The position numbers and the translations under genes were made by a program. Shown here one piece after another: positions 48,790 through 57,846 of a stretch of DNA of 58,214 nt. Source of the stretch: JAAOZP01 sp964616835 (GTDB lineage: Archaea; Thermoproteota; EX4484-205; JAAOZP01); assembly GCA_964616835.1 (NCBI GenBank), contig CAZTSG010000004.1, positions 1 to 58,214 of the forward strand. Reading direction: 5' to 3'. Under the pieces are notes generated by a model, which searched no databases, had not been told where the DNA came from, and was given only the letters and a program-made list of their open reading frames with translations. Every line of letters begins with the position of its first letter. Position 1 is the first letter of the stretch.

Positions 48790-50188
48790 GCATCGTGGAG
48801 AAAGGATGCAAGCATCTTTCTAGGAAAGAGAGATAACCCTGGTTATTCACGGCTTCAACAACGTCTTCTCCAAACATCATCTTGCTTTCAGAAAGCGCTT
48901 TCACAATATTTTCTGGAAAACCCTTGAGGAACTCGCTTGAAGAAAATGCTTTCGAGACGACCTCGCTCACATCCCTAGCTTTAGGCCTTAGTATGGTCCA
49001 CCACCTCCCGTTCCTCGGAAAAGGTTGAACCAGCGTCCTCTCGTTGCCCAAATATGTTTCGACAAATATTGGAACATTACTGCTGAAGTACGGTGGGCCC
49101 ATGTGTAGGATGGCTGCCTTTTTCTCATACTCTTCGAGTATGAAGAGCAATACGACGTTCTTCTCCTCGTCGCTCCAAACCCTATCCATTAATACCCTGA
49201 ACTCATTATCCTCCAGGAGCATGCTGAGCCTTGAGAGCAGCCTGTATGCCTGTCCCCACAGGATGTCTGGAATATTCGTCCAAGCCGGTATCGTTATCGA
49301 AAACATGTTCAGACCCCTGCTCCTCACAGTCTCTCTAAGCTCTTCTTTAGAAGACCGGTAAGTCGGGTAGAAGAAGTTGACAGATGGTTTCTTAAGCATC
49401 AAGTGCGCAGCATACTGCGCTATGCTGAGGCTCTCCCCGCTCACAGCCGCAGCCACGTTCCTAAGCTCGTCGACAGGGTCTATCACGCATATCAGACTAT
49501 CCCTAGCCTTCCTGTGCAGCTCTTCTTCCCTGCCCTTGTACAGCTCTCCCGGGTCCAGTATTAATGGGGGCTTGAGTGAAGCGAGCCTCTCCAAGGTCTT
49601 TTCGAAGCCTCCTAGCGAGTAGACGAGCAGCTCAACCAGGAAGCCGCTGAAGCCCCTCGTCTTTATCTCGGCACCGTAGACCCCTATGCCTTTAAAGAAC
49701 TTCTTCAGGAGCCGTGCTTCATCCTTCATCTCTGGACTCAGCTTCTCCTTCACGAACTCGGTGTGGAAAACAGTCCTGTCAGTAGCGCTCCTATAAGTCC
49801 CTTTCTCAACCCTGTAGCACGGCACCACGTCTACATTAACCCCTTCAATCCTGACGGTTACGTAAGGATGCTCGGCAAACCTAAGCCTACATTTCTCGGG
49901 GCCGAAAGCCCTCTTAACACACTCTATCAGCGTCTTGCCCATTTCGTCCTTCTTCCACTTTACTGGAAACCTTACGAAGATATCGGCATCCGTCTCCCCG
50001 CTCAACCAAGTGTCCTTAGCTACAGAGCCTTGAACAAGAACGTCTGCCTCAGGCTCCATGTTCTTAAACTCCTCCTGGAGCGTTGAAACAACCCTGGAGA
50101 GAACATTGTTCATGTGCTCCCTTTCCTCGGGGCTCGGTTTAATCCTTCTTAAAACCTCTTGAACAACCTCCTTTAGGCTATCCGACAT
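48776..50188 (-). CDS. cca: Archaeal CCA-adding tRNA nucleotidyltransferase
   Basis: This 470-residue class I CCA-adding enzyme adds the 3' CCA end to tRNAs without a nucleic-acid template. The polymerase head has GSVAKDTWLSGETDADIFVRF with the metal-binding Asp pair, then VRIEGVNVDVVPCYRV. Tail and body domains follow at normal length. It ends in the C-terminal stretch SFLERCLHPFSTMLRGG. The tRNA at 35.6 kb lacks an encoded CCA, consistent with need for this enzyme. It lies beside thpR on the same strand. Confidence 0.93.
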   Translation of the reverse strand: MSDSLKEVVQEVLRRIKPSPEEREHMNNVLSRVVSTLQEEFKNMEPEADVLVQGSVAKDTWLSGETDADIFVRFPVKWKKDEMGKTLIECVKRAFGPEKCRLRFAEHPYVTVRIEGVNVDVVPCYRVEKGTYRSATDRTVFHTEFVKEKLSPEMKDEARLLKKFFKGIGVYGAEIKTRGFSGFLVELLVYSLGGFEKTLERLASLKPPLILDPGELYKGREEELHRKARDSLICVIDPVDELRNVAAAVSGESLSIAQYAAHLMLKKPSVNFFYPTYRSSKEELRETVRSRGLNMFSITIPAWTNIPDILWGQAYRLLSRLSMLLEDNEFRVLMDRVWSDEEKNVVLLFILEEYEKKAAILHMGPPYFSSNVPIFVETYLGNERTLVQPFPRNGRWWTILRPKARDVSEVVSKAFSSSEFLKGFPENIVKALSESKMMFGEDVVEAVNNQGYLSFLERCLHPFSTMLRGG

Positions 50189-50210
50189 AGAATATGTTTA
50201 CCGATGCTTA

Positions 50211-50762
50211 TTAATCAATTTTTTCCCACAGGGTCTCATAGACAGGGCCCTTGGGGGTTAGGGTGCTCTTCTTAAGCCTAAGCCTGCTTGTTAAAGTCTC
50301 GCCAATCAGAATATCGCCGTTATCCTTGATGAAGAGTACGAGCTTGTCGATGTTCAAGCGACTCCTAACTCTTGCAAGAGTAATATGCGGAGAAAACTCC
50401 TCGCTTGCTTTAAACCCTATGCTGAACAAGGCTTCTGAAACCCTCTTAGCTCTTTCAACAACCTCCGCAGCCCCCTTGCCGACCTTTGCGAAAACGACCC
50501 TCGGCTGGGATACTGTTGGAAACGCTCCGAGCCCCCGGATCTCTATTTCCACCGGCTGCCCCTCAACCCTGGAGAGGGTTTCGCATATTCTGCTAACCAT
50601 GCTCTCATGAATCTCGCCTATGAAAAACAGGGTTATGTGGAGAATCTTAGCGTCTACAAGTTTCAAATCGGCTTTTGTCTCAACCATCCTCCTCTGTATT
50701 TCAGACGCTCTACGACTCACATCGTCGTTCTCAACGTCTAGGGAGACGAAGACCCTGACCAT
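50211..50762 (-). CDS. thpR: RNA 2',3'-cyclic phosphodiesterase (2'-5' RNA ligase family)
   Basis: This 183-residue 2H phosphoesterase has the two His-x-Thr-x motifs, HITLFFIG (47-54) and HITLARVR (131-138). It opens RNA 2',3'-cyclic phosphates or in vitro joins tRNA halves with a 2'-5' bond. Length is normal. It is upstream of cca on the same strand (22-base gap), a common archaeal pairing. The endonuclease that cuts tRNA introns yields such cyclic phosphates, though the main archaeal ligase is RtcB. Confidence 0.92.
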   Translation of the reverse strand: MVRVFVSLDVENDDVSRRASEIQRRMVETKADLKLVDAKILHITLFFIGEIHESMVSRICETLSRVEGQPVEIEIRGLGAFPTVSQPRVVFAKVGKGAAEVVERAKRVSEALFSIGFKASEEFSPHITLARVRSRLNIDKLVLFIKDNGDILIGETLTSRLRLKKSTLTPKGPVYETLWEKID

Positions 50763-50781
50763 TCTCGAGTAGACTGGGAAG

Positions 50782-51375
50782 ATGGTTTATATACCTTACC
50801 ACCGTCTTCAAGACTTGTTGAAGCACCTGATACTGATAACGGGGATGCCTGGCTCCGGGAAAACAACAGTTGCTAAAATAATGAGCGAAGAGGGTTTTCC
50901 AATCGTTTCCATGGGGGACGCTGTGAGAGAGGAGGCGGAGGCACGCGGCGTAGGTAAGAGCATATTTGAAATGAGCAGGTTCATGATTGAACTTAGGAGG
51001 GAGCTCGGCGAAAACGCTGTCGCAATGCTTGTCGAGAAGAAAATAGAGAAGATGGAGAACGATACCGTAATCGTGGACGGCGTTAGGTCTCTGAAGGAGG
51101 TTGAATACTTCAAGTCAAGAGGATACTCTGTGACTAAGGTAGGAGTATTATCGCCAACAGGATTAAGATACAAGAGGCTTTCAAACAGGAGTAGGCCGGA
51201 CGATTCTAAAATACTTAGGGAGCTAGAGGAGAGAGATATGGTTGAGATCTCAGTCGGGGTCGGGGGAGTAATCGCTCTAAGCGACGTCTACCTTTTGAAC
51301 GAGAGCAGTCTGGAGGAGCTTAGGAAGAACACTTTGCAGAAACTACGGGAAATAGTCTCTAGAAGATATCTATAG
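50782..51375 (+). CDS. UPF0200-type nucleotide kinase-like protein
   Basis: This protein, 197 residues from ATG 50782, has a P-loop GMPGSGKTT (residues 21-29) and the archaeal UPF0200 features: VSMGDAVREEAEARG, DGVRSLKEVEYF, and SRPDD. It resembles adenylate- or dephospho-CoA kinases, but its substrate is not known. A TATA box at 50786 falls inside the reading frame, so translation more likely starts at TTG 50815 or 50818, giving about 185 residues and beginning LLKHLILITGMPG. Confidence 0.75.
   Translation: MVYIPYHRLQDLLKHLILITGMPGSGKTTVAKIMSEEGFPIVSMGDAVREEAEARGVGKSIFEMSRFMIELRRELGENAVAMLVEKKIEKMENDTVIVDGVRSLKEVEYFKSRGYSVTKVGVLSPTGLRYKRLSNRSRPDDSKILRELEERDMVEISVGVGGVIALSDVYLLNESSLEELRKNTLQKLREIVSRRYL
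50786..50793 (+). promoter_or_regulatory. TATA box near the UPF0200 kinase gene
   Basis: TTTATATA lies inside the longest version of this reading frame. It is centred 26 bases before the in-frame TTG codons at 50815 and 50818, arguing for a leaderless transcript and a later start than the ATG at 50782. Confidence 0.5.
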
Positions 51376-52285
51376 ACATGAAGTCTTCAGCAACCTGAAC
51401 ATTGTCGAAGAATCTCCTAGCCTGCTCCAGCAGGATGGAAGCATCGCCGTACCTAGAGCTTATGTGAGTTAACAAGAGCCTTTTAACACCCGCCTTAGCG
51501 GCGAGCTTAGCAGCCTCCACGCACGTTGAGTGCTGCAGCTCGCTGGCCTCGCTCCCCATGCTCTCGTCGAAAGTAGCCTCGTGAATCAAAATATCCGCGT
51601 TACTGCAGAACTCTTCGAAACCAGGAGTATCTCCCATGTCCCCGGTGTAAACTATCTTAACACCGGGCCTAGCAGGCCCCACAACTTCCTCAGGCCTAAT
51701 AACCCTGCCGTCTTCAAGCTTAACGGGCGCTCCCTCTATGAGCATTCTCCTCAACGGTCCCGGTTTAACACCAAGTTCCTCAGCCTTCTCCACGTTAAAC
51801 TTCCCAGGCCTATCATCCTCCTTGAAACAATAAGCGTAGGATTCCACAGAATGTTTTACACGATGAGAATAAACCTTGTATTTCTTACCAGTTGCGACCA
51901 AGCCGTTTCCCTCAAACTCTTGAATCTCCAAGGGGAAAGAAGGCTGGTAGAATATCATTGGCAAGCATGATTCTACGAATTTTTTAACCCCTTTGGGGCC
52001 GAAGACCCTGAGCGGGCTCCTCCTGTTTTGAAGAGTCATCGTCATCAATAGTCCGGGAAGCCCCAGCACATGGTCCCCATGCATATGGGTTACGAATATG
52101 CTTGAAACCTTCTCCATGCTGAGGCCGGCGATCATCAACTGTCTCTGAGCCCCCTCCCCGCAGTCGAACAATATTGTTTCGCCCTTCCACCATAGGGCTA
52201 TGCACGGGTGGCTCCTACTAACAGTAGGCACTGCCGCAGACGTGCCAAGCATGAAAAGCCTTCCGAAAGGCTGGCTCTTTCTCAA
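51359..52285 (-). CDS. rnz: Ribonuclease Z
   Basis: This 308-residue metallo-beta-lactamase nuclease cuts the 3' trailer of tRNA precursors. The metal motif is THMHGDH (66-72), with FDCGEGAQRQL before it and later metal ligands (KHSVESYAY, YTGDMGDTPGF, HEATFDESM, and LLTHISSRYG). It overlaps the TrmG10 gene by four bases, so it and the methyltransferase form an operon. Together with cca it forms a tRNA-end-processing group. Confidence 0.93.
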   Translation of the reverse strand: MRKSQPFGRLFMLGTSAAVPTVSRSHPCIALWWKGETILFDCGEGAQRQLMIAGLSMEKVSSIFVTHMHGDHVLGLPGLLMTMTLQNRRSPLRVFGPKGVKKFVESCLPMIFYQPSFPLEIQEFEGNGLVATGKKYKVYSHRVKHSVESYAYCFKEDDRPGKFNVEKAEELGVKPGPLRRMLIEGAPVKLEDGRVIRPEEVVGPARPGVKIVYTGDMGDTPGFEEFCSNADILIHEATFDESMGSEASELQHSTCVEAAKLAAKAGVKRLLLTHISSRYGDASILLEQARRFFDNVQVAEDFMSIDIF

Positions 52286-53160
52286 CTCCTCGCCACCAAC
52301 AGTTTCCTAGTAAGACTCGTATGAACCTCTATAAAATATGTTTCCATAATCCTAAAGCCCCTCGACACCAAGAAATCTTCAACAGGCACCTCACGGGGAG
52401 CGAGAAAGACGATCCAACCCCCATCGCGGAGAACCCTAGAAGACTCGTCTATAAAGCCCTCGTAAACCCTTAATGATTCTAAACCGTGCGTTGAAGCCCT
52501 CCTACCATAAGGCGGGTCCGTAACGATAGCGTCAACACGCCTGAGAGGCATGTGCCTAGCGTCTCCGAGCACTTGGCAGACCTCGAATGCTCTGAACCAC
52601 CTGTAGTTCCTGAGGGAAGGGTATGCCATCGCAGGGTCTATCTCCAGCCCCACAGGTATTGTCCTAAGTTCATTAGCCTCGATCAGTATCGTCCCAGTGC
52701 CGGAGAAAGGGTCTAACACTACACTGCCCTCCCTAACCCTTGCGAGATTAAGCATCACTCGGGCGAGTTCAACCTTCAGGCTGGAAGGGTGGAAAAACGG
52801 CTTCGTACCTCCGCTTCTCGAAAACACTCTACGCCTATCGCTGAGGCAAATCTTCCTGCCGACTAAGAAAAACCCCTCTGAAGCAACCACCTCTATAGTG
52901 CTTCGAGGATTCTCCAAATCTACCAGCAGCCCAGCCTCCCTAGCCTTCGCATTCAACTCCCTCTCCAGGCTAGAAGCTTCCTGCGGAGAAATACTTCCCC
53001 TAACCCTCCTGACTCGGAAGGCAATGCTTTCCTTGAAGAGCCTTTCTTGAACCAAACCAATTATTTCACTACTAGAAGCACCCTTTTCCAGAATGCAGAA
53101 CTCTTCACATAGAAAGTGTGAGAAAGCAAGCCTCTTAAACACTTTCGAAACAGGCTCCAA
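52282..53160 (-). CDS. THUMP-type tRNA guanine-N2 methyltransferase, TrmG10-like
   Basis: This 292-residue protein has a short N-terminal THUMP-like region and a Rossmann methyltransferase core with LDPFSGTGTILIEANE (SAM motif I) and TDPPYG (catalytic DPPY). ACPFPFAI-type ends are absent. It probably methylates G10 of tRNA, as archaeal TrmG10. At 292 residues it is somewhat short for the family, because of a short N-terminal part. It is upstream of rnz and overlaps it by four bases. Confidence 0.8.
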   Translation of the reverse strand: MEPVSKVFKRLAFSHFLCEEFCILEKGASSSEIIGLVQERLFKESIAFRVRRVRGSISPQEASSLERELNAKAREAGLLVDLENPRSTIEVVASEGFFLVGRKICLSDRRRVFSRSGGTKPFFHPSSLKVELARVMLNLARVREGSVVLDPFSGTGTILIEANELRTIPVGLEIDPAMAYPSLRNYRWFRAFEVCQVLGDARHMPLRRVDAIVTDPPYGRRASTHGLESLRVYEGFIDESSRVLRDGGWIVFLAPREVPVEDFLVSRGFRIMETYFIEVHTSLTRKLLVARS

Positions 53161-53318
53161 CGGTGCTTCAAACCTGCATACTTGGGCGAATGGTTTCAGA
53201 ATATTATTGGGAACATTCTCCGCTTCAAAAGCCCCCCGGATCTCTGCGTATGGAAGCTCATCGTGTTCTCCAGAAACCAGTGCGAAAAACCTAGTCCATT
53301 CTTGCTCGCAGTTCAGAG

Positions 53319-53430
53319 TCAGTTCTTACCCCTGAGCGTTCTAATTATGTCTTCAATTACAGAAATGCTTAAGAACCGATTTCTAACGATATTTGAGTCC
53401 GACGATAACAACACAGGTCTTTTCAAACCC
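53319..53430 (-). pseudogene. Decayed C-terminal fragment of PRPP synthetase
   Basis: On the minus strand the frame encodes VLLSSDSNIVRNRFLSISVIEDIIRTLRGKN and stops. The intact gene at the window end encodes SIILSSDTVENQYSNISVAEDIVRALKEKNWL. The two also share the DNA that follows: AAGAACTGACTCTGAAC here and AAGAACTGGCTCTGAAC there, so one G-to-A change made the early stop. Upstream sequence no longer looks like the family, and then the N gap begins. It is a remnant of a duplicated gene. Confidence 0.6.
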
Positions 53431-53484
53431 TTTCTAAAACAATATTTTGCGAAAGAAGTATTCACATCTATTATAACCCTATTC

Positions 53485-53584
53485 NNNNNNNNNNNNNNNN
53501 NNNNNNNNNNNNNNNNNNNNNNNNNNNNNNNNNNNNNNNNNNNNNNNNNNNNNNNNNNNNNNNNNNNNNNNNNNNNNNNNNNNN
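53485..53584. other. Assembly gap (100 N)
   Basis: Exactly 100 N occupy this position, the conventional scaffold spacer. The length of missing sequence and the order of the two flanks are uncertain. No feature that crosses it should be trusted. Confidence 0.98.
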
Positions 53585-53996
53585 GGCTTTTAAACTCTTC
53601 TTACGCTAGTCGCATAGCAAGGGTTGAATTAAAAATCGGAAAAGAGGCGATTTCTAGAACACTATTGTTATGGATGATTGCTCTTAAAGCCTAAAATGTG
53701 CAGGTACTCGTACACAACACGAAAACATTAAGGCATATGATTAATGCGATAATTAACAACTTTTCCAAAAATAGCTTAGCAACAACGTTAGGGATATATT
53801 CCAGTAATTTTTAGCTAATCATTCGGATTCGCCATGATTCATAATAGGGTAAAAATACTTTACTAAAATGTCGCAGTTTGACATTTTTCGATAATGAAGA
53901 CTATTTAAACATTACTTTTTCAAAACAATTTCAAAAAGTAATTTTAGCAAACCAAACGTAATATATATAGTGTTTCTAAATGGCAGGAAAACGTAG
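53585..53996. other. AT-rich stretch with no clear gene
   Basis: After the gap, about 110 bases have an open frame (LLNSSYASRIARVELKIGKEAISRTLLLWMIALKA) that begins inside the N run and matches nothing I recognise. The next ~300 bases are AT-rich with stops in all frames. Near 53959-53969 a strong TATA-like ATATATATAG precedes the exported-protein gene by about 33 bases. Confidence 0.5.
53959..53969 (+). promoter_or_regulatory. TATA box for the exported-protein operon
   Basis: TAATATATATA is centred ~33 bases before the GTG at 53997 and ~57 before the in-frame ATG at 54021. It is the only strong promoter element before a close run of five same-strand genes. Confidence 0.5.
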
Positions 53997-54473
53997 GTGG
54001 GAAGAGTGAGACTGAGCAAAATGTCTAATCCAAGGATGGCTAAAATCTTAATCTTATGCATACTTGCTGTAACAGCAATTATCAGCATACGTATTTATGC
54101 GGCATATACAGACTACATCGAAGTTTATACTAGAGATTATGTTCCATCATCAATACCCACCAGCGGAGGATGGTCATACGCAAGCATAGATGTATGGCGT
54201 TATACAGACGGTACTTCTTTTGGCACTGGTAGTTCAACTGGCGGGTTCCCACTAACAAAACATCCATATTACCCGGATGCAGGGAAATTCATCACATATG
54301 CATGGAGTTCAACCTTTACGGATGAAGAGTTTCGTGTTAAAATCTACAGACTTGAAGGAGATGGTTCATGGACACTTGTTGCTACTATGAAGCCACGCGC
54401 TTGGATGTGGCCAAATGGCAATTATGGTGGCTCTTGGGCTTATTCCGGTTACGTAATACGGGTGCATCCATAA
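53997..54473 (+). CDS. Secreted aromatic-rich small protein
   Basis: This 158-residue protein starts with GTG at 53997 or ATG at 54021. A signal helix (ILILCILAVTAIISIRIYA, ~18-36) is followed by a mature domain rich in Tyr, Trp, Ser and Thr (DYIEVYTRDYVPSSIPTSGGWSYASIDVW) with no cysteine and few charges. The pattern suggests a beta-structured surface or cell-wall protein. No family is recognised. It is first in the ABC-transporter operon. Confidence 0.55.
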   Translation: MGRVRLSKMSNPRMAKILILCILAVTAIISIRIYAAYTDYIEVYTRDYVPSSIPTSGGWSYASIDVWRYTDGTSFGTGSSTGGFPLTKHPYYPDAGKFITYAWSSTFTDEEFRVKIYRLEGDGSWTLVATMKPRAWMWPNGNYGGSWAYSGYVIRVHP

Positions 54474-54475
54474 TA

Positions 54476-55657
54476 TTGAATACGATAAGTAAAATCCTAT
54501 TATTTTTTCTCTTTCTACTTATTATTTTTTCCCCCATGATTAATAGTTTTGTAAATGCGTCTCCCCCATGGCTGACCGTAGGGTTTTATGCGAAATATAC
54601 CGTAAAGCTTGCTAATTTCCAGCCTATAATAAACCTTGAGAATCCACATGATCCTGAGTTTAGTTATTGCGGCCGCTTTGGAAACGGGTCCTTTCTTTGG
54701 AAGGTTGAAAAGATTGAAAACAACATCGCTTTAATAAAGGTGAATTTCAGCATAGTAGGATTCGACTTCAGCACAATAGAAGCACCTAAAGTTGAGATTT
54801 CGCGCTCATTCCATCTTCTAGTCGACATAAATAGTAGGCTTATATTGAATACGACTGATGCGGACCCGCTCTACTTTCCTTACTGGATTCCTATTGGAAC
54901 AAGGGCTGGCGAGGAAATTTTCCTGGGGTATCAAAAACTTGAAAACTTTTGGCTTGTTGGGAAGTTTTATCTTTGTGGTATAGATATAGATACTGGTCTG
55001 AAGAGGTTTCGTGGAAGCGATCTTTTATTCCTAACGACAGAGAATATGACTAAAGTCAATAAAGGATATCTCCCAATTTTCGACGGATTTTACGATAGAG
55101 AATCCGGATTGCTTATTGCGCTTACTGATACTGAACAATTATCTTTAAGATTTCTTAACATTTGGATAACAGTCTCTGATAGAATGGTCCTAGATAGATT
55201 TGGGATTGAGCCTGTAAGAAATGTTGACATGTCGACATTTCCTAGTATTTCAATCTCAGGCATTACGGCACCATCGGAAGTAGAGGTTGGGAGAGAATTT
55301 GAATTGGACTTAATGCTTTTTAACAACGGTACGGTGAATACTGGTAATTTAATGGTTTCGTTGTACTCGTTAAACGAAAGCCTTCTAACGCTGTCTGATA
55401 GGGAGGCTTTAGTGGAAAACATCAGCCCTCTGGAGAACAGGGAGGTAAAGTGGAGGCTTATGTTTCAATCAGAGGGCAAATATCTTTTAAGGTTAAACGT
55501 CTTAAAGGATAATATTACGCTTTTGCAGAAGGAGCTTATAATTAAGGGAAAACATCCAGGTTTCAGAGTTGCGTTGCTTATGGCTATTCCAATTATTTTT
55601 ATTCTCGTCTTAATATCATTAGTCTTGTTAAGAAGGAGGAGGAAAAAGTATGTTTAA
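54476..55657 (+). CDS. Exported protein with a C-terminal membrane anchor
   Basis: The frame is open from 54368, but the likely start is TTG at 54476, just after the previous stop, giving MNTISKILLFFLFLLIIFSPMINSF, a clear signal sequence. The large outer region contains several NxS/T sites and a C-terminal CARDB/Ig-like segment (APSEVEVGREFELDLMLFNNGTVNTGNLMVSLYS). It ends with a transmembrane helix (VALLMAIPIIFILVLISLVLL) and the basic tail RRRRKK. It is probably the extracytoplasmic component of the neighbouring ABC system. The family is unknown. Confidence 0.6.
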   Translation: MNTISKILLFFLFLLIIFSPMINSFVNASPPWLTVGFYAKYTVKLANFQPIINLENPHDPEFSYCGRFGNGSFLWKVEKIENNIALIKVNFSIVGFDFSTIEAPKVEISRSFHLLVDINSRLILNTTDADPLYFPYWIPIGTRAGEEIFLGYQKLENFWLVGKFYLCGIDIDTGLKRFRGSDLLFLTTENMTKVNKGYLPIFDGFYDRESGLLIALTDTEQLSLRFLNIWITVSDRMVLDRFGIEPVRNVDMSTFPSISISGITAPSEVEVGREFELDLMLFNNGTVNTGNLMVSLYSLNESLLTLSDREALVENISPLENREVKWRLMFQSEGKYLLRLNVLKDNITLLQKELIIKGKHPGFRVALLMAIPIIFILVLISLVLLRRRRKKYV

Positions 55658-56438
55658 GACAATACTATTCAAGCAAATCAAGAGCCTGATTAGATTTCCA
55701 TATCTGGAAATCATGCTTTTAATACTTATGTTTGAAACATCTGCACACAATACTCTTTTGGAGATCAGTTATGTTGCAAACTTCTCCGTAGAGGAGATGA
55801 AGCTTCCTATAACATCCTTTGCAAAAGGGTTTTGGTATGAGAATATTAGTTACAGAGTAAGAGCATTATACCCGATTATTGTCTTCTTCTCAGCCATCTT
55901 ATCGTATTTGATAGTTTCATATTTTAGGGATATAGGTTTTTTGAAGACAGAATTCTCTTTCCCCATTAAGCGAAGCCACATATATTTTTCAAAGTTTCTA
56001 GCGTCTCAACTAACTTTGTCCACTGTTGTAATTTTTTCAGTCTTGTTATCCGTGATAGTTAACTGCTTCAACATATTCCAGTTCTTAGACCCCATTTCTA
56101 TACTCTTCGATGTTACAATCATTTTAATTGAAACCCTCCTCATTACTTTCTTCACCACCTCCATAACAATTTTAATAGCTTTCATAGCGAAATTTCCAGG
56201 TGTTTCACTCATTGCTTCCATCTCCTTACTATACTCTTTTGAACTCATATCTGTTAATTTCAGAAACATCCCTCTTTTCCCAGAAGGATTGCGGATTTTT
56301 GAAGATGAGGTATTAAGATCCCATTTGGGTTACATCAACCCCTATTTGCTTGAGCTCCTACTTCCCTCTTTGATCATATCGTTTTTAGCGTTCTTATCCG
56401 GCTACTATTACGTGACTAGGAGGCTTCAGGTATCATGA
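55650..56438 (+). CDS. ABC-2-type transporter permease-like protein
   Basis: This 262-residue integral membrane protein has about six transmembrane helices, including YPIIVFFSAILSYLIVSYF, LTLSTVVIFSVLLSVIVNCF and SLIISFLAFLSGYYYV. The pattern is that of ABC-2 permeases but without a recognisable signature sequence. It overlaps the preceding gene by eight bases and the following one by four, so the genes are translationally coupled. It probably pairs with the ATPase at 56.9 kb. Confidence 0.6.
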   Translation: MFKTILFKQIKSLIRFPYLEIMLLILMFETSAHNTLLEISYVANFSVEEMKLPITSFAKGFWYENISYRVRALYPIIVFFSAILSYLIVSYFRDIGFLKTEFSFPIKRSHIYFSKFLASQLTLSTVVIFSVLLSVIVNCFNIFQFLDPISILFDVTIILIETLLITFFTTSITILIAFIAKFPGVSLIASISLLYSFELISVNFRNIPLFPEGLRIFEDEVLRSHLGYINPYLLELLLPSLIISFLAFLSGYYYVTRRLQVS

Positions 56439-56932
56439 GGCTTCTGCCTAGGCTGGGCTCCATACTCATCGCCATTTCCTTGGGCATTTTAGCGGAGCGT
56501 TTAATGCTAGACGCAAACTCTTCTTATTACGGCATCCCCATCGACTTTTCAAATTCAAGAAATGTTGTTTTCATCATCAATTTATGCAATAGGGAAACTA
56601 GCCTTTTAATGGATTTAGAGAAAAAAACGAATGTAGGACTTATTGTCATGAATCAGGCGCAAATACAGGATTTTTTGAACAGTGGTAGTATTTCGTATTT
56701 CGCTTGCTTCAATTTAACTACTGGTTTAAGTAAGAAGTTTGGGGAAGTGGAGCGAGGGATTCACATCTTTGTGTTTGCTTCTGATGATGATTCCCAGGTG
56801 GTGAGGTTCCAATTAGTTCAAAGCGGGTTTGAACCTGACTTGATTTACTTCAACATATCAATAATAATACTTGGATTGTTTCTGCTTCTAACCCCGTTTT
56901 TTAAACGTATCATCCTGAGGTGCATCAAATGA
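56435..56932 (+). CDS. Small membrane protein of the ABC operon
   Basis: This 165-residue protein has an N-terminal hydrophobic helix (LGSILIAISLGILAE), a polar outer domain (residues ~30-130) and a C-terminal membrane helix (ISIIILGLFLLLTPFF) followed by basic residues. No family is recognised. It lies between permease and ATPase, overlapping both by four bases, and is likely a membrane accessory subunit. Confidence 0.5.
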   Translation: MRLLPRLGSILIAISLGILAERLMLDANSSYYGIPIDFSNSRNVVFIINLCNRETSLLMDLEKKTNVGLIVMNQAQIQDFLNSGSISYFACFNLTTGLSKKFGEVERGIHIFVFASDDDSQVVRFQLVQSGFEPDLIYFNISIIILGLFLLLTPFFKRIILRCIK

Positions 56933-57846
56933 GTAAGAATATAGTAAGTGCAAGAAACCTTACGAAGAATTACGGTAGGATAAAGGCATTGAATAACGTT
57001 TCTTTCGGCATTCCTGAAGGAATAACTGCACTAATCGGCCCCAATGGTTCAGGAAAAACTACTTTGATAAACATTATCATGGGCCTTATCAAACCGGACG
57101 CGGGGGAAATCAACGTTCTGGGTTTTGACCCCTGGCGGGAAAGCCATTTAGTAAAAAGGTCGGTTAACGTATTGCATGAGAAGCCTAGTTTTCCGAAATG
57201 GTACACTGGCTTAGAATACTTGCTGTACGTGGCAGCATTACATAATGTGCCAAACCCCAGGGATAGGGTTTACGAAGTTGCCTCATGGCTGAACATTGCA
57301 AGCGAATTAGACAGACGCGTGGGAGAGTATTCTGCCGGGATGGTTCAGCGTTTAGGCTTGGCTCAGGTTCTGCTCAACGAGCCTAAGCTCATAATTCTCG
57401 ACGAGCCCACTGCAAACTTGGATCCCGCTGGAAGAATAGAAGTATTAAACTTGATCAAGAAGCTGAGGAGGGATAAGGGAATAAGCTTCATTCTTTCATC
57501 ACACATCCTTCCCGAGCTGGCGAGAGTATGTGATTTCCTAGTATTACTTCACTACGGAAACCTTCTCCTAGCGTCAGACGTGAAAAGCCTTTTAGTTACC
57601 CAATCCTCTATTAAATATAAGATCATTGCTGACAATGATCAGTTATTATTCAACATCGGGACGAAGGCTGGTTTAAGCATGGAGCTGTGTGAGGATGGCG
57701 TGATAATAAAAGCCGTGGATCAAGATGATTTGATTAATATCTTACGCCTTGCAAAGGATTCTGGTTTAGCGATAAGGTACTTAGAACCAGATAAGAGCAT
57801 TATAGAAGAAATATACCTCTCGATTCTGAGAGGGAAGAATACTTAG
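56929..57846 (+). CDS. ABC transporter ATP-binding protein
   Basis: Starting at ATG 56929 (overlapping the previous stop as ATGA), this 305-residue ATPase has Walker A GPNGSGKT, Walker B LIILDEPTANLDP and the H-loop SSHIL. The signature is EYSAGMVQRL, with YSAGM in place of the usual LSGGQ, as in many ABC-2-type (CcmA/DrrA-like) ATPases. A C-terminal ~80-residue domain follows. Together with the permease and the two membrane proteins it forms an exporter of unknown substrate, possibly for the upstream secreted protein. Confidence 0.88.
   Translation: MSKNIVSARNLTKNYGRIKALNNVSFGIPEGITALIGPNGSGKTTLINIIMGLIKPDAGEINVLGFDPWRESHLVKRSVNVLHEKPSFPKWYTGLEYLLYVAALHNVPNPRDRVYEVASWLNIASELDRRVGEYSAGMVQRLGLAQVLLNEPKLIILDEPTANLDPAGRIEVLNLIKKLRRDKGISFILSSHILPELARVCDFLVLLHYGNLLLASDVKSLLVTQSSIKYKIIADNDQLLFNIGTKAGLSMELCEDGVIIKAVDQDDLINILRLAKDSGLAIRYLEPDKSIIEEIYLSILRGKNT

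Noticed and set aside
53182..53694. 170-residue plus-strand frame across the N run
   Set aside because: It is open only because N codons are unread, and it is antisense to the prs remnant.
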